A stretch of 64,000 bases of DNA, taken from positions 231,195,117-231,259,116 of the forward strand of contig NC_090022.1 of the NCBI RefSeq assembly GCF_037176765.1. Direction: 5' to 3'. Under the pieces are notes generated by a model. It was not told the DNA's origin. It searched no databases and worked only from the letters and a program-made list of their open reading frames with translations. The stretch is from Anolis sagrei (lineage: Eukaryota > Chordata > Lepidosauria > Squamata > Anolidae). Positions 1 through 11,600 of this stretch are shown piece by piece (position 1 is the stretch's first letter; each line of letters begins with the position of its first letter). The position numbers and the translations under genes are program-made.

Positions 1-359
1 AGTCCAGGCTGGAAGCACTTCATAAGTTACAACATGAGGAAGCTGAACCAGTTCCTACTTCATGCCTTGCTTGGTGATAAATGCAAAGACAAAGCAGAGG
101 CAGCAAATTAGTCTCTCAGTATCCTAGCCAGACACTGCTGCTGTACCAGAGCATTTGCTGCCACACTGCTGAATTTGTATGGCATTGCAGCAGGAAATAG
201 TCCTTGCCTGAATTTCCTTTGGTTACAAGCACAAGGGGCCAGTTGCCTAGTTTCAAAGTTGAATTACATTCCCAAGAGACTTCTGAGAATGTGAGTCAGC
301 TTTTAAAACAAAGGATAGGCTCTCAGTGCTGCTTACTTTCAATGAAAACTCTGGCCTTT
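1..359. other. Unassigned intergenic start of window
   Basis: No exon or named repeat recognised. Confidence 0.4.
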
Positions 360-515
360 TAAGAGATAGAAATGCAGCATGGTGTAATTAGTACTTTTGA
401 GTGTTGGAGAGCGAGGTTTGAATTCCCATTCGGAATACAGCCCTCCAAAGTCATTTACCAGCCTCCTGCCCTAAGTCTGAAACAATGTGAAGGCACACAA
501 CAACAACAGCAATAC
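360..515 (+). mobile_element. tRNA-type SINE fragment with (CAA) tail
   Basis: A degenerate tRNA-like head (AGGTTTGAATTCCC as B box) is followed by GAAGGCACACAACAACAAC, the tail also seen at 38985-39035. Confidence 0.55.
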
Positions 516-770
516 TAATTAACTTCACTATCTCATCAGCCAAAAGCAGGCCTACATTTCTTATTTAAATAATGGCAAGTTTTTGTTGGTTAAAATTGTT
601 CATTTTAAATAATGTATTGTTTTTTAATTTCTTTTTTTGCACATCAAATAAGATATGTGCGGTGTGCATAGGAATTCATTCGTGGTTTCTTAAAAGTATA
701 GTCCAGCCCCACAAACAATCTGAGGAACCGTGGACTGGCCTCCATCTTAAAAGGTTTGAGGAGACCTGAC

Positions 771-902
771 ACAAAGGCACCAGATCCTCTCAAGTCTCTG
801 AAGCTAAGCAAAACCACCTCTAAATATTCATTGCCTAATAAGGCTATGAAATTCACAGGGTTGTTGTAAGTTGACCAGTAACTTGAAGGCACACACACAC
901 AA
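771..902 (+). mobile_element. 5S rRNA-derived SINE fragment
   Basis: CAGATCCTCTCAAGTCTCTG and AAGCTAAGC follow the central part of 5S rRNA (GATCTCGTCTGATCTCGG, AAGCTAAGC). The end CTTGAAGGCACACAC is a shared SINE tail. Confidence 0.6.
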
Positions 903-974
903 AAACAATAACAAAGAATTCTTGTAAGTACAGCACAGAAGATGGCAGTAAAAACTATTTCATAATGTGTTTAT

Positions 975-1285
975 CAGTGGCGCAGTGGGTTAAATCGCTG
1001 AGCAGCTGACCTTGCTGACCAAAAGGTCAGTGGTTCAAATTTGGGGAGCAGCATAACCTCCCACTGTTACCCCAGCTTCTGCCAACCTAGCAGTTTGAAA
1101 ACATGCAAATGTGAGTAGATCAATAGGTACTGCTCTGGTGGGAAGACATCCAGTCATGCCGGCCACATGACTTTGAAGGCATCTACGGACAACGGCAGCT
1201 CTTTGGCTTAGAAATGGAGATGAGCACCAACCCCCCGAGTCAAACTCGGCTGGACTTAAAGTCAGGGGAAAACCTTTATGTGTTT
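975..1285 (+). mobile_element. Sauria-type SINE
   Basis: tRNA-like head (GGCGCAGTGGGTTAAA; B box GTGGTTCAAATTTG) and a 3' end GGCTGGACTTAAAGTCAGGG, which resembles the Bov-B LINE 3' end. Related copies are at 49612-49945 and 53146-53480. Confidence 0.8.
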
Positions 1286-1289
1286 ATCT

Positions 1290-2125
1290 TGATATCCCTT
1301 AAAGAAAAAATCCAAAATAAAGTGAGAGTTAGTGCTGGAAGATGAGACCCTTGGATGGGAAGGCATTCAACCACTTACATGTGAAGAGTAAAGGAGGAGT
1401 GAAACTAGTACTATGTCTAATAATGCAACTGCACGAAATATGGAAAGATGTTCAGCACATGGTCAAATGTGAAGGGAAAGTCTGAAGCTTCACAACACAT
1501 AAAATAGCAACATGGCATATCTTACAGATTTTTCATTCAGGGGGTCTTCATAAGTCAAGTTGACAGGCAGCTGCATGATAGCGGTGGTGGTAACTGCAAA
1601 AAGAGGGGATTCTTCCTTCAGCCCCATATTAGTAAAGATTGTTAATAATAGTTTTGGCACCTGCAAGACAGCTGTGGTCCAGATGTCAACTGCACAATGA
1701 ACTACCTTATCAAAAGCAATAAATCCCTTGCTTCTTCCGAAACACAAGGAGATGATTAATTTCCACTTCCAGTTCACCCTGCACATGCTTGCCTAAATAT
1801 GTGCAACCTAGTCAAAGTCAGCCAAAGCCATTTTGCTGCCCAGGGCAAGGCGCCTCCTAGCATATAGCTCCTGACAATATGGGCAGCCGAGTTTGTCCTC
1901 AGCATTGGTGACAAGACAGCATGCATCCTCCATAGCATGTTCAGTGAGCAGGCCATCTTTCAGCACACAGAAAAGATTGCATGGCACACTCACAACACTG
2001 TCCTCCAACACCTCGTCTCTGCACTCTTCCTGCATATCTGCTGCCTCAATCAGCTGCTTCCCTCAGCTTAGTCATAAGGTTGTCCCTGCCCTGAACATGT
2101 CTTGCTCAGTTGCATGTTGTCTAGA
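1290..2125. other. Unassigned intergenic stretch
   Basis: Holds short open frames on both strands (for example 1490-1786 and 1893-2216) with no recognisable domain. I see no exon or repeat that I can name. Confidence 0.4.
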
Positions 2126-2130
2126 CCACT

Positions 2131-2460
2131 GCTTCTTAAGCTGTGGGTCCTGGCCCCAAATGGGGTTAGCTCAATATTGGAGTCCCAAAAATTTGGTAAC
2201 AGTAAAAGTTTTCTGAATGTCACCTAGTAACTGTTTTAGGTATTTACACCAATCTTGTGTGCAGTGTTTACAGTGGACTCTGCTGAAGATGCTTTAGCTG
2301 TACTCTGCTGAAGATGCTTCAGCTGTACCCATAACAAAGGAAAACCAGGCCTACAAATGTTGATTTATTATCAGTAAATGTTTGGTTGTTATACCTGTCT
2401 TATGTACCTGTATACCCAGGTTCACATAAAAATTCCTCCCCTGAAGTCCAAATTGCTATA
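2131..2460 (+). mobile_element. Probable hAT element, left end
   Basis: Begins CACTGCTTCTTAAGCTGTGG after TCTAGAC, a hAT-like terminus followed by GGCCCCAAATGGGGTTAG. No matching right end was found. Confidence 0.4.
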
Positions 2461-2524
2461 GTCCAGAAACAAATTAATTACCTCCTGTGGTGATCTCTCA
2501 ACTTCAGGGATTACTGAATGATAT

Positions 2525-3527
2525 GTATTTTAGATCCATTTCAGTCTGATTTCAGGCCTGGATCAGAGATAGCTTTGGTCACCTTGGTGGATGACTTACG
2601 TAGAGAGCTACACAGGGGGAGTGTGTCCCTGTTGGTTCTCCTGGATCTCTCAGCAGCTTTCAATATCATTGACTATGGTATCCTTCTGGGTTGTTTCACT
2701 GGGATGGGGCTGGGAGGCACTGTTTTACGGTGGCTTCTGTCCTTTCTGGTGGCTCGTACTCAGAAGGTGGTGCTGTGGGATTCCTGTTTGAACACCTGGC
2801 CATTGTCCTGTGGGGTTCTTCAGGGTTTCATTTTGTCCTCCATGCAGTTCAACATATACATGAAACCGCTCTGGATCTGGATTACTGCAATGTGCTCTAT
2901 GTGGGGCTGCCTCTGAGGAGTGCTCAGAAACTCCAGCTGATCCAAAGAGTTGCTCACTGGGGCTGGCTACAGGATTCAGACAACCCCCCTGTTGCAGCAG
3001 CTCCACTAGCTGCCAGTGTGTTTCCGGGCATAATTCAAAGTAATGGTTATGACCTTTAATGCCCTAGACGGTTTAGATCCACACTGTTTGGCCAACCTCA
3101 TCCCCTTATACGAACCTGTTTGAGCCCTGAGATACTCAGGAGAGGCCCTTTTCTCGGTCACACCTCCATCTCAAACTTGGTTGGTGGGAATGAAAGAGTG
3201 GGCCTTCCTTCTTGATGGCTGCCCCTTGATTCTGGAACTCCCAGCCCAGGAAAGCCAGAAAGGACCTCTCCCTGCTGGCCTTCTGGGCAGGCTAAACCCT
3301 TTTTATACAGGCAGGCATTTAAAGATGAAGATCTAGGCAGGGAGTGCTGTGGTTTTATATGCTTTTATGGTATTAACTTGAATTGTTTTTAATACTAATT
3401 GTGTTTAATACTGTTTTAATATTTGTATATTTTAAGTTCTATTGTAATGTTTTTAATTGTGAGCCACTTTGAGTCTCTGTATGGAGAGAAAAAGTGGGAT
3501 ACAAATAAACATTATTATTATTATTAT
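2525..3527 (+). mobile_element. L2 LINE 3' fragment, internally deleted
   Basis: Matches the ORF2 of the element at 8650-11604: LLDLSAAFNIIDYGIL and FNIYMKPL, then a jump directly to YCNVLYVGLP, so about 400 bp between the YADD region and the C-terminal block is missing. Further frame damage follows. It ends in an ATT-rich tail. Old copy. Confidence 0.85.
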
Positions 3528-3540
3528 CAGCGAATAATGC

Positions 3541-3870
3541 AAGCAGATCCCAGTAAGGTGGCCTTTTGCAGCTGGCAGGTGGTAATTTTGTTGGTGCCAA
3601 TTGTGTTTAAGTGCAGGCCAAGGTCTTTGGGCGCTGCACCCAGTGTGCTGATCACCACTGGGACCACCTTCACTGGCTTGTGCCAGATTTTTTGCAGTTT
3701 GATCTTTAAATCCTCATATCATGTCAGTTTTTCCAGTTGTTTCTCTTCAATCCTGCTGTATTTGCCGATACATCACACAGTCCTAGACACATGGGAAGTG
3801 TCAGACGTGTGATCCAATATAACAGCCAGCAAAGTGACCTTGTTTGCTGTGGACTCATCTTGTTGTGTTT
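3541..3870 (-). mobile_element. LINE 3' coding fragment, R4/Dong-like
   Basis: The minus strand encodes VKVVPVVISTLGAAPK and, after it, LQKATLLGSARIIRR, a pairing I associate with the C-terminal part of R4/Dong-type retrotransposon proteins. The clade assignment is from memory and uncertain. Confidence 0.55.
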
Positions 3871-3875
3871 CAAAT

Positions 3876-4047
3876 AAGGAGGAGGAGGAGGAGGAGGAGG
3901 AGGAGGAGGAGGAGGAGGAGGAGGAAGAAGAAGAAGAAGAAGAAAAAGAAAAAGAAGAAGAAGAAGAAGAAAAAAAAGAAGAAGAAAAAAAGAAAAAGAA
4001 AAAGAAAAAGAAAAAGAAAAAGAAAAAGAAAAAGAAAAAGAAGAAGG
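3876..4047 (+). repeat. 172-nt uninterrupted polypurine tract
   Basis: (GGA)n passing into (GAA)n and (AAAAAG)n with no pyrimidine on the + strand between 3876 and 4047. Open frames of poly-Glu, poly-Lys or poly-Arg across it are artefacts. Confidence 0.97.
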
Positions 4048-4446
4048 TTTGTGAGAATTAGAACATGGGAAAGTGTGGGTCTGCAATTTTCTGGAAATAG
4101 GAATACAATGAAACAATACTGCCCCCTTGTGGATCTCTTTTGAATAGCAATTTATTGTTATTGTATTGTATTTAACTCTTAGGTACCGTACCTCAGGATA
4201 TTTTACCACTACATCTATTTGGCACATCTAGTATGAGATACACAGAAGAAGACCTGGAATGTAGGTCACCGCTGGATATTGTCACAAGCAGAATATGCAA
4301 TCTATTATGTGTCATATGTCATGACTAAAACAATGCTCCCTGCTGTGTGGCAACAAACTATGATACAGTGAAACAGAAGTGATGTACTCAGTAAGGTACA
4401 TTACTTACCTTACATAGGACCATGGTACATAGGACCATACATTCCA

Positions 4447-4812
4447 ATGAGGAGCAGCTGAAAGAGTTGGGTAAGGAGAGAAGGTTGAGAGGAGACATGA
4501 TCACCATGTTGAAATGTTTGAAACGATATTATATGAAGAGGGAACAGGTTTGTTTTCTGCTGCCCCAGAGACTAGGACCTGGAGCAATGGGTTAAAGTTA
4601 CAGGAAAGGAGATTCCACCTGAACATGAGGAAGACATTCCTGACTGCAAGAGCTGTTCAGCAGTGAAACTCATTGCCTCAGAGTGTGGTGGAATCTCCTT
4701 CTTTGGAGGCTTTTAAATAGAGGCTGGATGGCCATCAATCAGGGGTACTTTGATTGTGCTTTTCCTGCATGGCACGTGGTCTCTTCCAACTCTATCTTTC
4801 TATGATTCTACA
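4447..4812 (+). mobile_element. CR1 LINE 3' end
   Basis: Translates in pieces to the CR1 ORF2 C-terminus (QLKELG, LRGDMITMLK, CFLLPQR) and ends in the CR1 terminus TCTTCCAACTCTAT followed by TATGATTCTA. Confidence 0.85.
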
Positions 4813-4980
4813 AAGTGATCGCCTTTTGGAGGAAATCACAATATATCTCATGTGTGATGTCAGGAAATATCTTTCGGTACAAGAAATGTATGATTTGGCT
4901 TGTGTGTCCAAGCTCCTTTTATTTTACCTGTATTCCACCTTGTGTTTTCTGACTCTGGATTATTTTGGTGGAACTGCACC

Positions 4981-5445
4981 GGGATTGTGGCGCAGCTGGC
5001 TGAGTGTCAGCTGCATTAAGATCACTCTGACCAAAAGGTCATGAGTTCAAAGCCAGCCCGGGCTGGAGTGGGTGTCCAGCCATTGTGTAGCCCATTGTCG
5101 ACCTTTGCAACCCGAAAGACAGTTGCATCTGTCAAGTAGGAAAATAAGGTACCACCTTGTGTGGGAGGCTAAATTTAACTAATTTATGAGGCCATAAAGA
5201 AAAAAGACTCCGGGGAATGTGGAATGCGGAAGAACTTCATCGGTGTCGTTGATGGACGATGAAAAGCAGCAGCTCCCCTGGCGGCCAGAAAAAAAGTTAA
5301 ATAGCCTCGGTGTATTTGTCTGTTAAATGTTATTTGTCAAACTGGCATTGAATGTTTGCCATGTGTTTACTGTAATCCGCCCTGAGTCCCCTGCGGGGTG
5401 AAAAGGGCGGAATATAAGAACTTTAAATAAATAAATAAATAAACA
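4981..5445 (+). mobile_element. tRNA-derived SINE with an L2-type tail
   Basis: The head resembles a tRNA promoter (TGGCGCAGCTGGCTGAG as A box; GAGTTCAAAGCC as B box). The 3' part ends CTGAGTCCCCTGCGGGGTGA, AAGGGCGGAATATAAG and (AAAT)n, the same type of end as the L2 copies at 60420-60510 and 61340-61385, so the SINE was probably mobilised by L2. Confidence 0.75.
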
Positions 5446-6525
5446 TACTTAATTTTGCAAACTCCAATTGTTCTGTGCCTCCAAGTTTGGTGGCATGAGG
5501 AAATAAGTCTATCTTGAGACGATGTCCATGTATATATCCCTAATCTTGTCCCTACCTTGGCAATCATACTTGGCATGGAAATCTAGATCAAGCAGATCCC
5601 AAACTGTGTTCCATAGAAGCCTAGGGTTATGCAAAAGCAACGTAGGAGTTCCACCAAAAAGAAAAATCATTAAAATCAAATTTTAGAAATTTTCTTTAAA
5701 AAATGAAACCACACAAGGCCAACTATTTGACTGTTTCTAAAGCAAAGGAAGGGGGAATGTAAGTTATCTCCAAATACCTACTCACCAATGGAAGTCATTT
5801 TATCATAGCCTGACATCTCAGACCTGTGTAACCTCACTAGGAAAAGTGAATGGAAAGTTCAGAGAATGTTCCTTACACTCACACTAGTTCACTCTTGGTT
5901 TTTCTACTAAAACACTGTCATCTGGACCTGATGAGATTCAAAACATACTTTTCATTGATATTTGGTAAGTAAAAATTAAAGGATATTAGAATGGCTTCTT
6001 TTTCTGTGCACATATTGATTCAGCCTGTAGTCTGACCTCTTTGTTGTATTATTTCAGGGCTCAACTGCAATGGAAGATAATTGATGGACTGATGGTCAAG
6101 ACATACAAAAAGTGATAGGATCAAATGTGAAATTTAAAAATCTTTGGGAGGGGGGAAGGGAATACGATTAATTTTATCTGTTTTTAGGTTTTATTTCTAT
6201 TGGAAGTGCTAAGCACCCAGACAGGCAATGAATGCATAATTTGCAACAAAATCCTTCTTAACAGTTCCTTGGCAACCACCAAGTTGAAATGACACTTGGA
6301 AATGAACCGTCTGCATCTGAAGTGAAATGATGTCAGTTTTTACACACACACACACACACACAAAGCAAACCACAAGGAAGGCTAAGATGCCATGGTGACT
6401 TGTTTAGAGAAAGATGCAAAGACCAATAATGAAAATAGAACTGAAAAAGTTCAGCAGTCCAGTGTTCTAAGAACATTGTTTTCAATTGTATTTATAAAAT
6501 CCCAAACTATATTAAAGATATTTTT
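5446..6525. other. Unassigned AT-rich intergenic stretch
   Basis: Nothing recognised apart from a short (CA)n run at 6341-6362. Confidence 0.4.
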
Positions 6526-6528
6526 TTC

Positions 6529-6786
6529 ATGTCAGGAGCAAATGGAGAAACTGCAAGTCACGTCTGGTGTGACAGAATTGGCCGTCTGCAATAATGTTGC
6601 CAAGGGGACGCCCGGATGTTTGATGTTTTTACCATCCTTGTGGAAGGATTCTCTCATGTCCCTGCATGAGGAGCTGGAGCTGACAAAAGGGAGCACAACT
6701 CGCTCCCTGGATTCGAACCACCGACCTTTCAGTCAGCAGTCCTGCTGGCACAAGGGTTTAACCTATTGCACCACCGGGGGCTTCTG
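6529..6786 (-). mobile_element. tRNA-derived SINE, reverse orientation
   Basis: Read on the minus strand it has a tRNA-like head (GTGGTGCAATAGGTTAAACC; B box GGTGGTTCGAATCC) and ends CATTTGCTCCTGACATG. A truncated relative lies at 20640-20780. Confidence 0.75.
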
Positions 6787-6789
6787 ATA

Positions 6790-7700
6790 AATTAATTGAG
6801 AGACTGAAAAATTGTAAAGCATTTTCAATGCAATTGGAAAAGAGGACAGATGTCGCCAAATTTGTGATATTGCTTAATTTCACGAGGAATTCGTTTGGCA
6901 TATCATTTGAAGAAGATCTGGGGGTTTTGTGCTTTTGTATTTGAGTTTGTGCTTTTTGTATTTGTGTTTGTGCTGGAGACCAATGCAACTGGGAAAGGAG
7001 TTTGTTAAATCATTATTTTTCACATGCATAAATACAATCTTGATTGTCGTCAGGGTGTTAACCTCATGCAGCAATGGGACTGCAGCAACAGTGGGAACAT
7101 TGAAAGAAATGGAATCAAGAATAAAAATGTAATGTCAAATCATACCAGTAATCATTTCATCTTGCATTGACATGTCCTTGCAGTAAATAACATTCCAGCC
7201 GACTTTAAAGTTTGTCATTCTATTTAAAATATTTTCTTTATTTCCAAACCTACTATATTATACAAAATACTCAGTCCATAGTGGTAGATGAAAGAAGGAA
7301 GAAGTTCATAGGTTCACAATGCTTACTAAAAAGGGACAGGGTTCTGGGGTGGGGGGGTTATTTCTTCTGACTGAAAAAGTTTGGGAGATGCTGATCTAAA
7401 TGAATGTATCAAAACAGCCAGGCATTCAACTGTCTGTTACACTTGTTACTTTTCAAAAGACTGGTACTGTAACATTTCCCAAAATAGAGCAATTCCAGCT
7501 CCAAGGACAAATGTATCCTGATCTCTCTTGGGTCATTCTGCAACATCCTAATACAATGTCTGTTTCATTTGAGGGTGGTCTTTGCAAATAGTAAAGTCCG
7601 TTCTCTTGCAGCAGTCATGATAACAGAATGTTTGCAACATTAGGATCAATTGCTCATTTTTGTAAAGGGAAAAAAAAAAGATGTACTGTAATGCATATTG
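6790..7700. other. Unassigned intergenic stretch
   Basis: Short frames only (6929-7132, 7400-7591) with no recognisable domain; AT-rich low-complexity text near 6920-6975. Confidence 0.4.
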
Positions 7701-7711
7701 TTTGTCTAGAC

Positions 7712-8252
7712 CAGTGGTTCCCAACCTTTTTTTGACCAGGGACCACTGGACCAGGGACCACTCTCCAACATTAGTACCAAAAGGGTTACGCATCAGTTTT
7801 TATTCAACTTTAGATTTGGTTTGGTTATTTTGGGTGCTGATTCAGAAAATTACATTGGATAGAATCATAGAATCATAGAGTTGGAAGAGACCTCATGGGC
7901 CATCCAGTCCAACCCCCTGCCAAGAAGCAGGAATATTGCATGTGGATAGACCACATCAGCTCTAGTTTCTGATACAGAACATATGCCATCCAGTAGTTGC
8001 CATCTGCTCACCCACAGAAAACCATATTTAATAATTTAGATGTGATGTAGTAATAGTAATTTTTTGTGGGTAGTCAGCCTCACCTTTCCTGACATCCCCA
8101 TTGCCTCAGCATGATAATGGTATTTTGTGAGACCGGTCACTCTCGTTGCCCCATGGTTTTGAGGCAATGGTGTAGCAATGGTGAGGCCACGGACCATATT
8201 TTCATTCTTGGGGACCACTGGTGGTCCACAGACCACAGGTTAGGAACCACTG
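7712..8252. mobile_element. Non-autonomous hAT element with perfect 8-bp target duplication
   Basis: Ends CAGTGGTTCCCAACC and GGTTAGGAACCACTG, flanked by GTCTAGAC at 7704-7711 and 8253-8260. A CR1 fragment (7862-7946) interrupts it. The same family recurs at 22109-22479 and 25459-25816. Confidence 0.92.
7862..7946 (-). mobile_element. CR1 LINE 3' end nested in the hAT element
   Basis: Minus-strand CR1 terminus (AATCATAGAATCATAG, then GAGTTGGAAGAGACCTC). Sibling hAT copies lack this block; GGATAG flanks it on both sides, giving a likely short target duplication. CR1 therefore jumped after the hAT element. Confidence 0.85.
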
Positions 8253-8261
8253 GTCTAGACA

Positions 8262-8620
8262 GATTTGCAGTTCTCATTTCTTTAAGACTAAAGCCTTAAT
8301 TCATTCTAGACCACAGCCTTTAGGGCCTCATACCCTGGAACAACCATACTAATTTTGGTGGGATTACACCATAGCAAGAGATTGAAGGCCTTGGAACTAC
8401 TACAGAAGCTGCCAAAACAACCCAAATAGCAGGTAGAAGCCATGCTACATCACTTCAGGTGTGCCTAAATGTCAGATGGGTTCAAGGAGAGAAAATGGCC
8501 CAAGTCCTGCATAGTTGCTCACTCCTGATTTAAATATTCTTCTCCCGGTGTTCATTGAGATATTATTCAAAACACTACAATTCTATTCTGGACATCAGTA
8601 TTAAATATAAAGTAATTGTT
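8262..8620. other. Unassigned spacer between hAT and L2
   Basis: No exon or named repeat seen. Confidence 0.4.
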
Positions 8621-8621
8621 C

Positions 8622-11600
8622 CACTAGCCGAGGGGCCCCCATAGAGGTCGTGGTGGGAAGGAGGAGATGCGGAAGAAGGAGACCTCGAATTCGGCCTAAT
8701 TCGGACCGTCTATCTAAATTAACAATTCCCAATCGGTCTCCTAAGGTAAATTGGTGTAACCAGGTGAGCGGGCCCTCGGGATTGAAGGTGGTGCTGCTGA
8801 ACGCCAGATCTGTCAACGGAAAAACGACCTGGATTCAGGACCTAATCCTGGAGGAGCGGGCAGATCTGGCGTGCATTACGGAGACCTGGCTGGATGAAGC
8901 TGGAGGTGTAAATCTGACCCAGCTTTGCCCTCCAGGCTTCTCCGTACAGCACCAACCGAGATCCGGAGGACGGGGAGGCGGGGTCGCAGTGGTCTATAGA
9001 GATTCCATCCATCTGACCAGGAGCCCCATCCCGCAGACCACAAATTTCGAATGCGTCCACCTGAGGGTGGGTGACCGGGACAGAATAGGGATTCTGTTAG
9101 TGTACCGTCCACCTCGCTGCACTACAGTCTCCCTACCTGAGCTAGCGGGGGTGGTCTCGAGCCTGGCGTTGGAGTCCCAACGGCTTCTCGTGCTGGGGGA
9201 CTTCAACATCCATGCCGAGGCGACCCTCACAGGAGCGGCTCAGGACTTCATGTCCGCCATGGCAACCATGGGGCTGTCCCAACAAATAACTGGCCCCACC
9301 CACTGTGCTGGACATACATTGGACTTGGTTTTCTGCCAGGGATGGGAGCAGGGTGGCGGTGTGGAGGAGTTGTCCATCTCTCCGTTGCCGTGGACCGACC
9401 ACTTCCTGATCAGATTTAGACTCACTGCGCCCCCTAACCTCCGCAAAGGTGGAGGACCCATTAAGATGGTCCGCCCCAGGAGGCTTATGGATCCGAATGG
9501 ATTCCTGACGGCTCTTGGGGATTTTCCCGCCACCTCGGCAGGTGACCATGTCGAGGCCTTGGTCGCTCTCTGGAATGGGGAGATGGCCAGGGCAATTGAC
9601 ACGATCGCTCCGGAACGTCCCCTCTCAAGTAACCGAGCTAAACCATCTCCTTGGTTTACTGAGGAGTTGGCAGCGATGAAGCGAAGGAAGAGGGAACTAG
9701 AGAGCGTGTGGCGCTCGGACCCAAGCGAGCCAAATCGAGCACGGTTTGTGTCCTTTCTAAGGGCATATGCCACGGCAATAAAAGCCGCAAAGAAAACTTT
9801 CTTTGCGGCCACTATTGCGTCTGCAAAAAACCGTCCGGCGGAGTTGTTTCGGATTGTCAGAGGTCTTTTGACTCCCACCTCAGGTGGGAGCCCTGACAAT
9901 TCGGCCACGCGCTGTGAAGCATTTGCTCGGTTCTTTGCAGACAAAGTCGCTTTGATCCGTTCTGGGCTGGACGCCACATTAAATGCAGTCTCTGTGGATG
10001 TGACACGAGCGCCTGCTTGTCCTATTTTGATGGATTCTTTTCAGTTTGTGAAGCCCGAGGATGTGGACAATATACTTGGAGGAATGAGACCCACCACGTC
10101 CATCCTAGATCCCTGCCCATCCTGGCTTCTAAGGGAGGCCAGAGGGGGATTGGCTGAGTGGGTAACGGTGGTGGTTAATGCCTCCCTCCGGGAAGGCAAG
10201 ATTCCAGCGAGCCTAAAACAGGCTATTATAAAGCCGCTGTTGAAGAAACCATCACTGGACCCCACTAAATTTGACAACTTTCGGCCTGTTTCCAATCTTC
10301 CCTTTTTGGGCAAAGTCATGGAAAGCGTGGTGGCCTCACAACTCCAGGTATTCTTGAGAGACACGGATTATCTGGATCCGGCACAGTCTGGTTTCAGACC
10401 GGGACATGGTACCGAGACAGTCTTGGTCGCCTTAGTGGATGATCTGTGCCGGGAGCTAGACAGGGGGAGTGTGTCCCTGTTGGTGCTCCTGGACCTCTCA
10501 GCGGCCTTCGATACCGTCGACCACGGTATCCTTCTGGAGAGCCTTGCGGGAATGGGTCTTGGGGGCACTGCTTTGCAGTGGCTCCAGTCATTCCTGGAGG
10601 GTCGGACCCAGAAGGTGTTATTGGGGGACTCCTGTTCAACTCCACAGCCTTTGACCTGTGGGGTTCCTCAGGGTTCTATCCTGTCCCCCATGCTGTTTAA
10701 TATCTACATGAAGCCGCTGGGTGAGATCATCCGGAGTTTCGGGGTGCGGTGTCATCTGTACGCAGATGATGTCCAGCTCTGTCACTCCTTCCCACCTGCT
10801 ACTAAGGAGGCTGTCGAAGTCCTGAACCGGTGCCTGGCCGCTGTAATGGTCTGGATGAGGGCGAACAAACTGAAATTAAATCCAGACAAGACAGAGGTAC
10901 TCCTGGTCAGTCGCAAGGCCGAGCAGGGTATAGGGTTACAGCCTGTGCTGGATGGGGTCGCACTCCCCTTGAAGGCGCAGGTTCGCAGCTTGGGTGTGAC
11001 CCTGGACTCATCGCTGAGCCTGGACCCCCAGGTTTCAGCGGTGACCAGGGGAGCTTTTGCACAGCTTCGGCTCGTGCGCCAGCTGCACCCGTACCTTGGG
11101 AAGTCTGACTTGGCCACGGTGGTACATGCTCTGGTCACATCCCGTCTTGACTACTGCAACGCTCTCTACGTGGGGCTGCCCTTAAAGACGGCCCGGAAGC
11201 TTCAGCTAGTCCAGCACGCGGCAGCCATGTTGTTAACAGGAGCAGGACGCAGGGAGCATACAACGCCCCTGTTGTTCCAGCTCCACTGGCTGCCGATTTG
11301 CTACCGGGCCCAATTTAAGGTGCTGGTGTTATCCTACAAAGCCCTAAACGGTTCCGGCCCAAAATACCTTGTGGACCGCATCTCGGCCTACGAGCCCACG
11401 AGGACCTTGAGATCATCTGGGGAGGCCCTTGTCTCGATCCCGCCTGTCTCACAGGCACGTCTGGCGGGGACGAGAGAGAGGGCCTTCTCAGTGGTGGCCC
11501 CCCGGCTGTGGAACTCCCTCCCTGCTGACGTCAGACAGGCCCCCTCCCTCATGGCCTTTCGTAAAGGCCTGAAGACTTGGCTCTTCGAGCAGGCTTTCAA

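Noticed and set aside
3724-4227. Open frames of poly-Glu, poly-Lys, poly-Arg, poly-Ser/Phe and poly-Pro
   Set aside because: They are translations of the purine repeat, with no conserved sequence.
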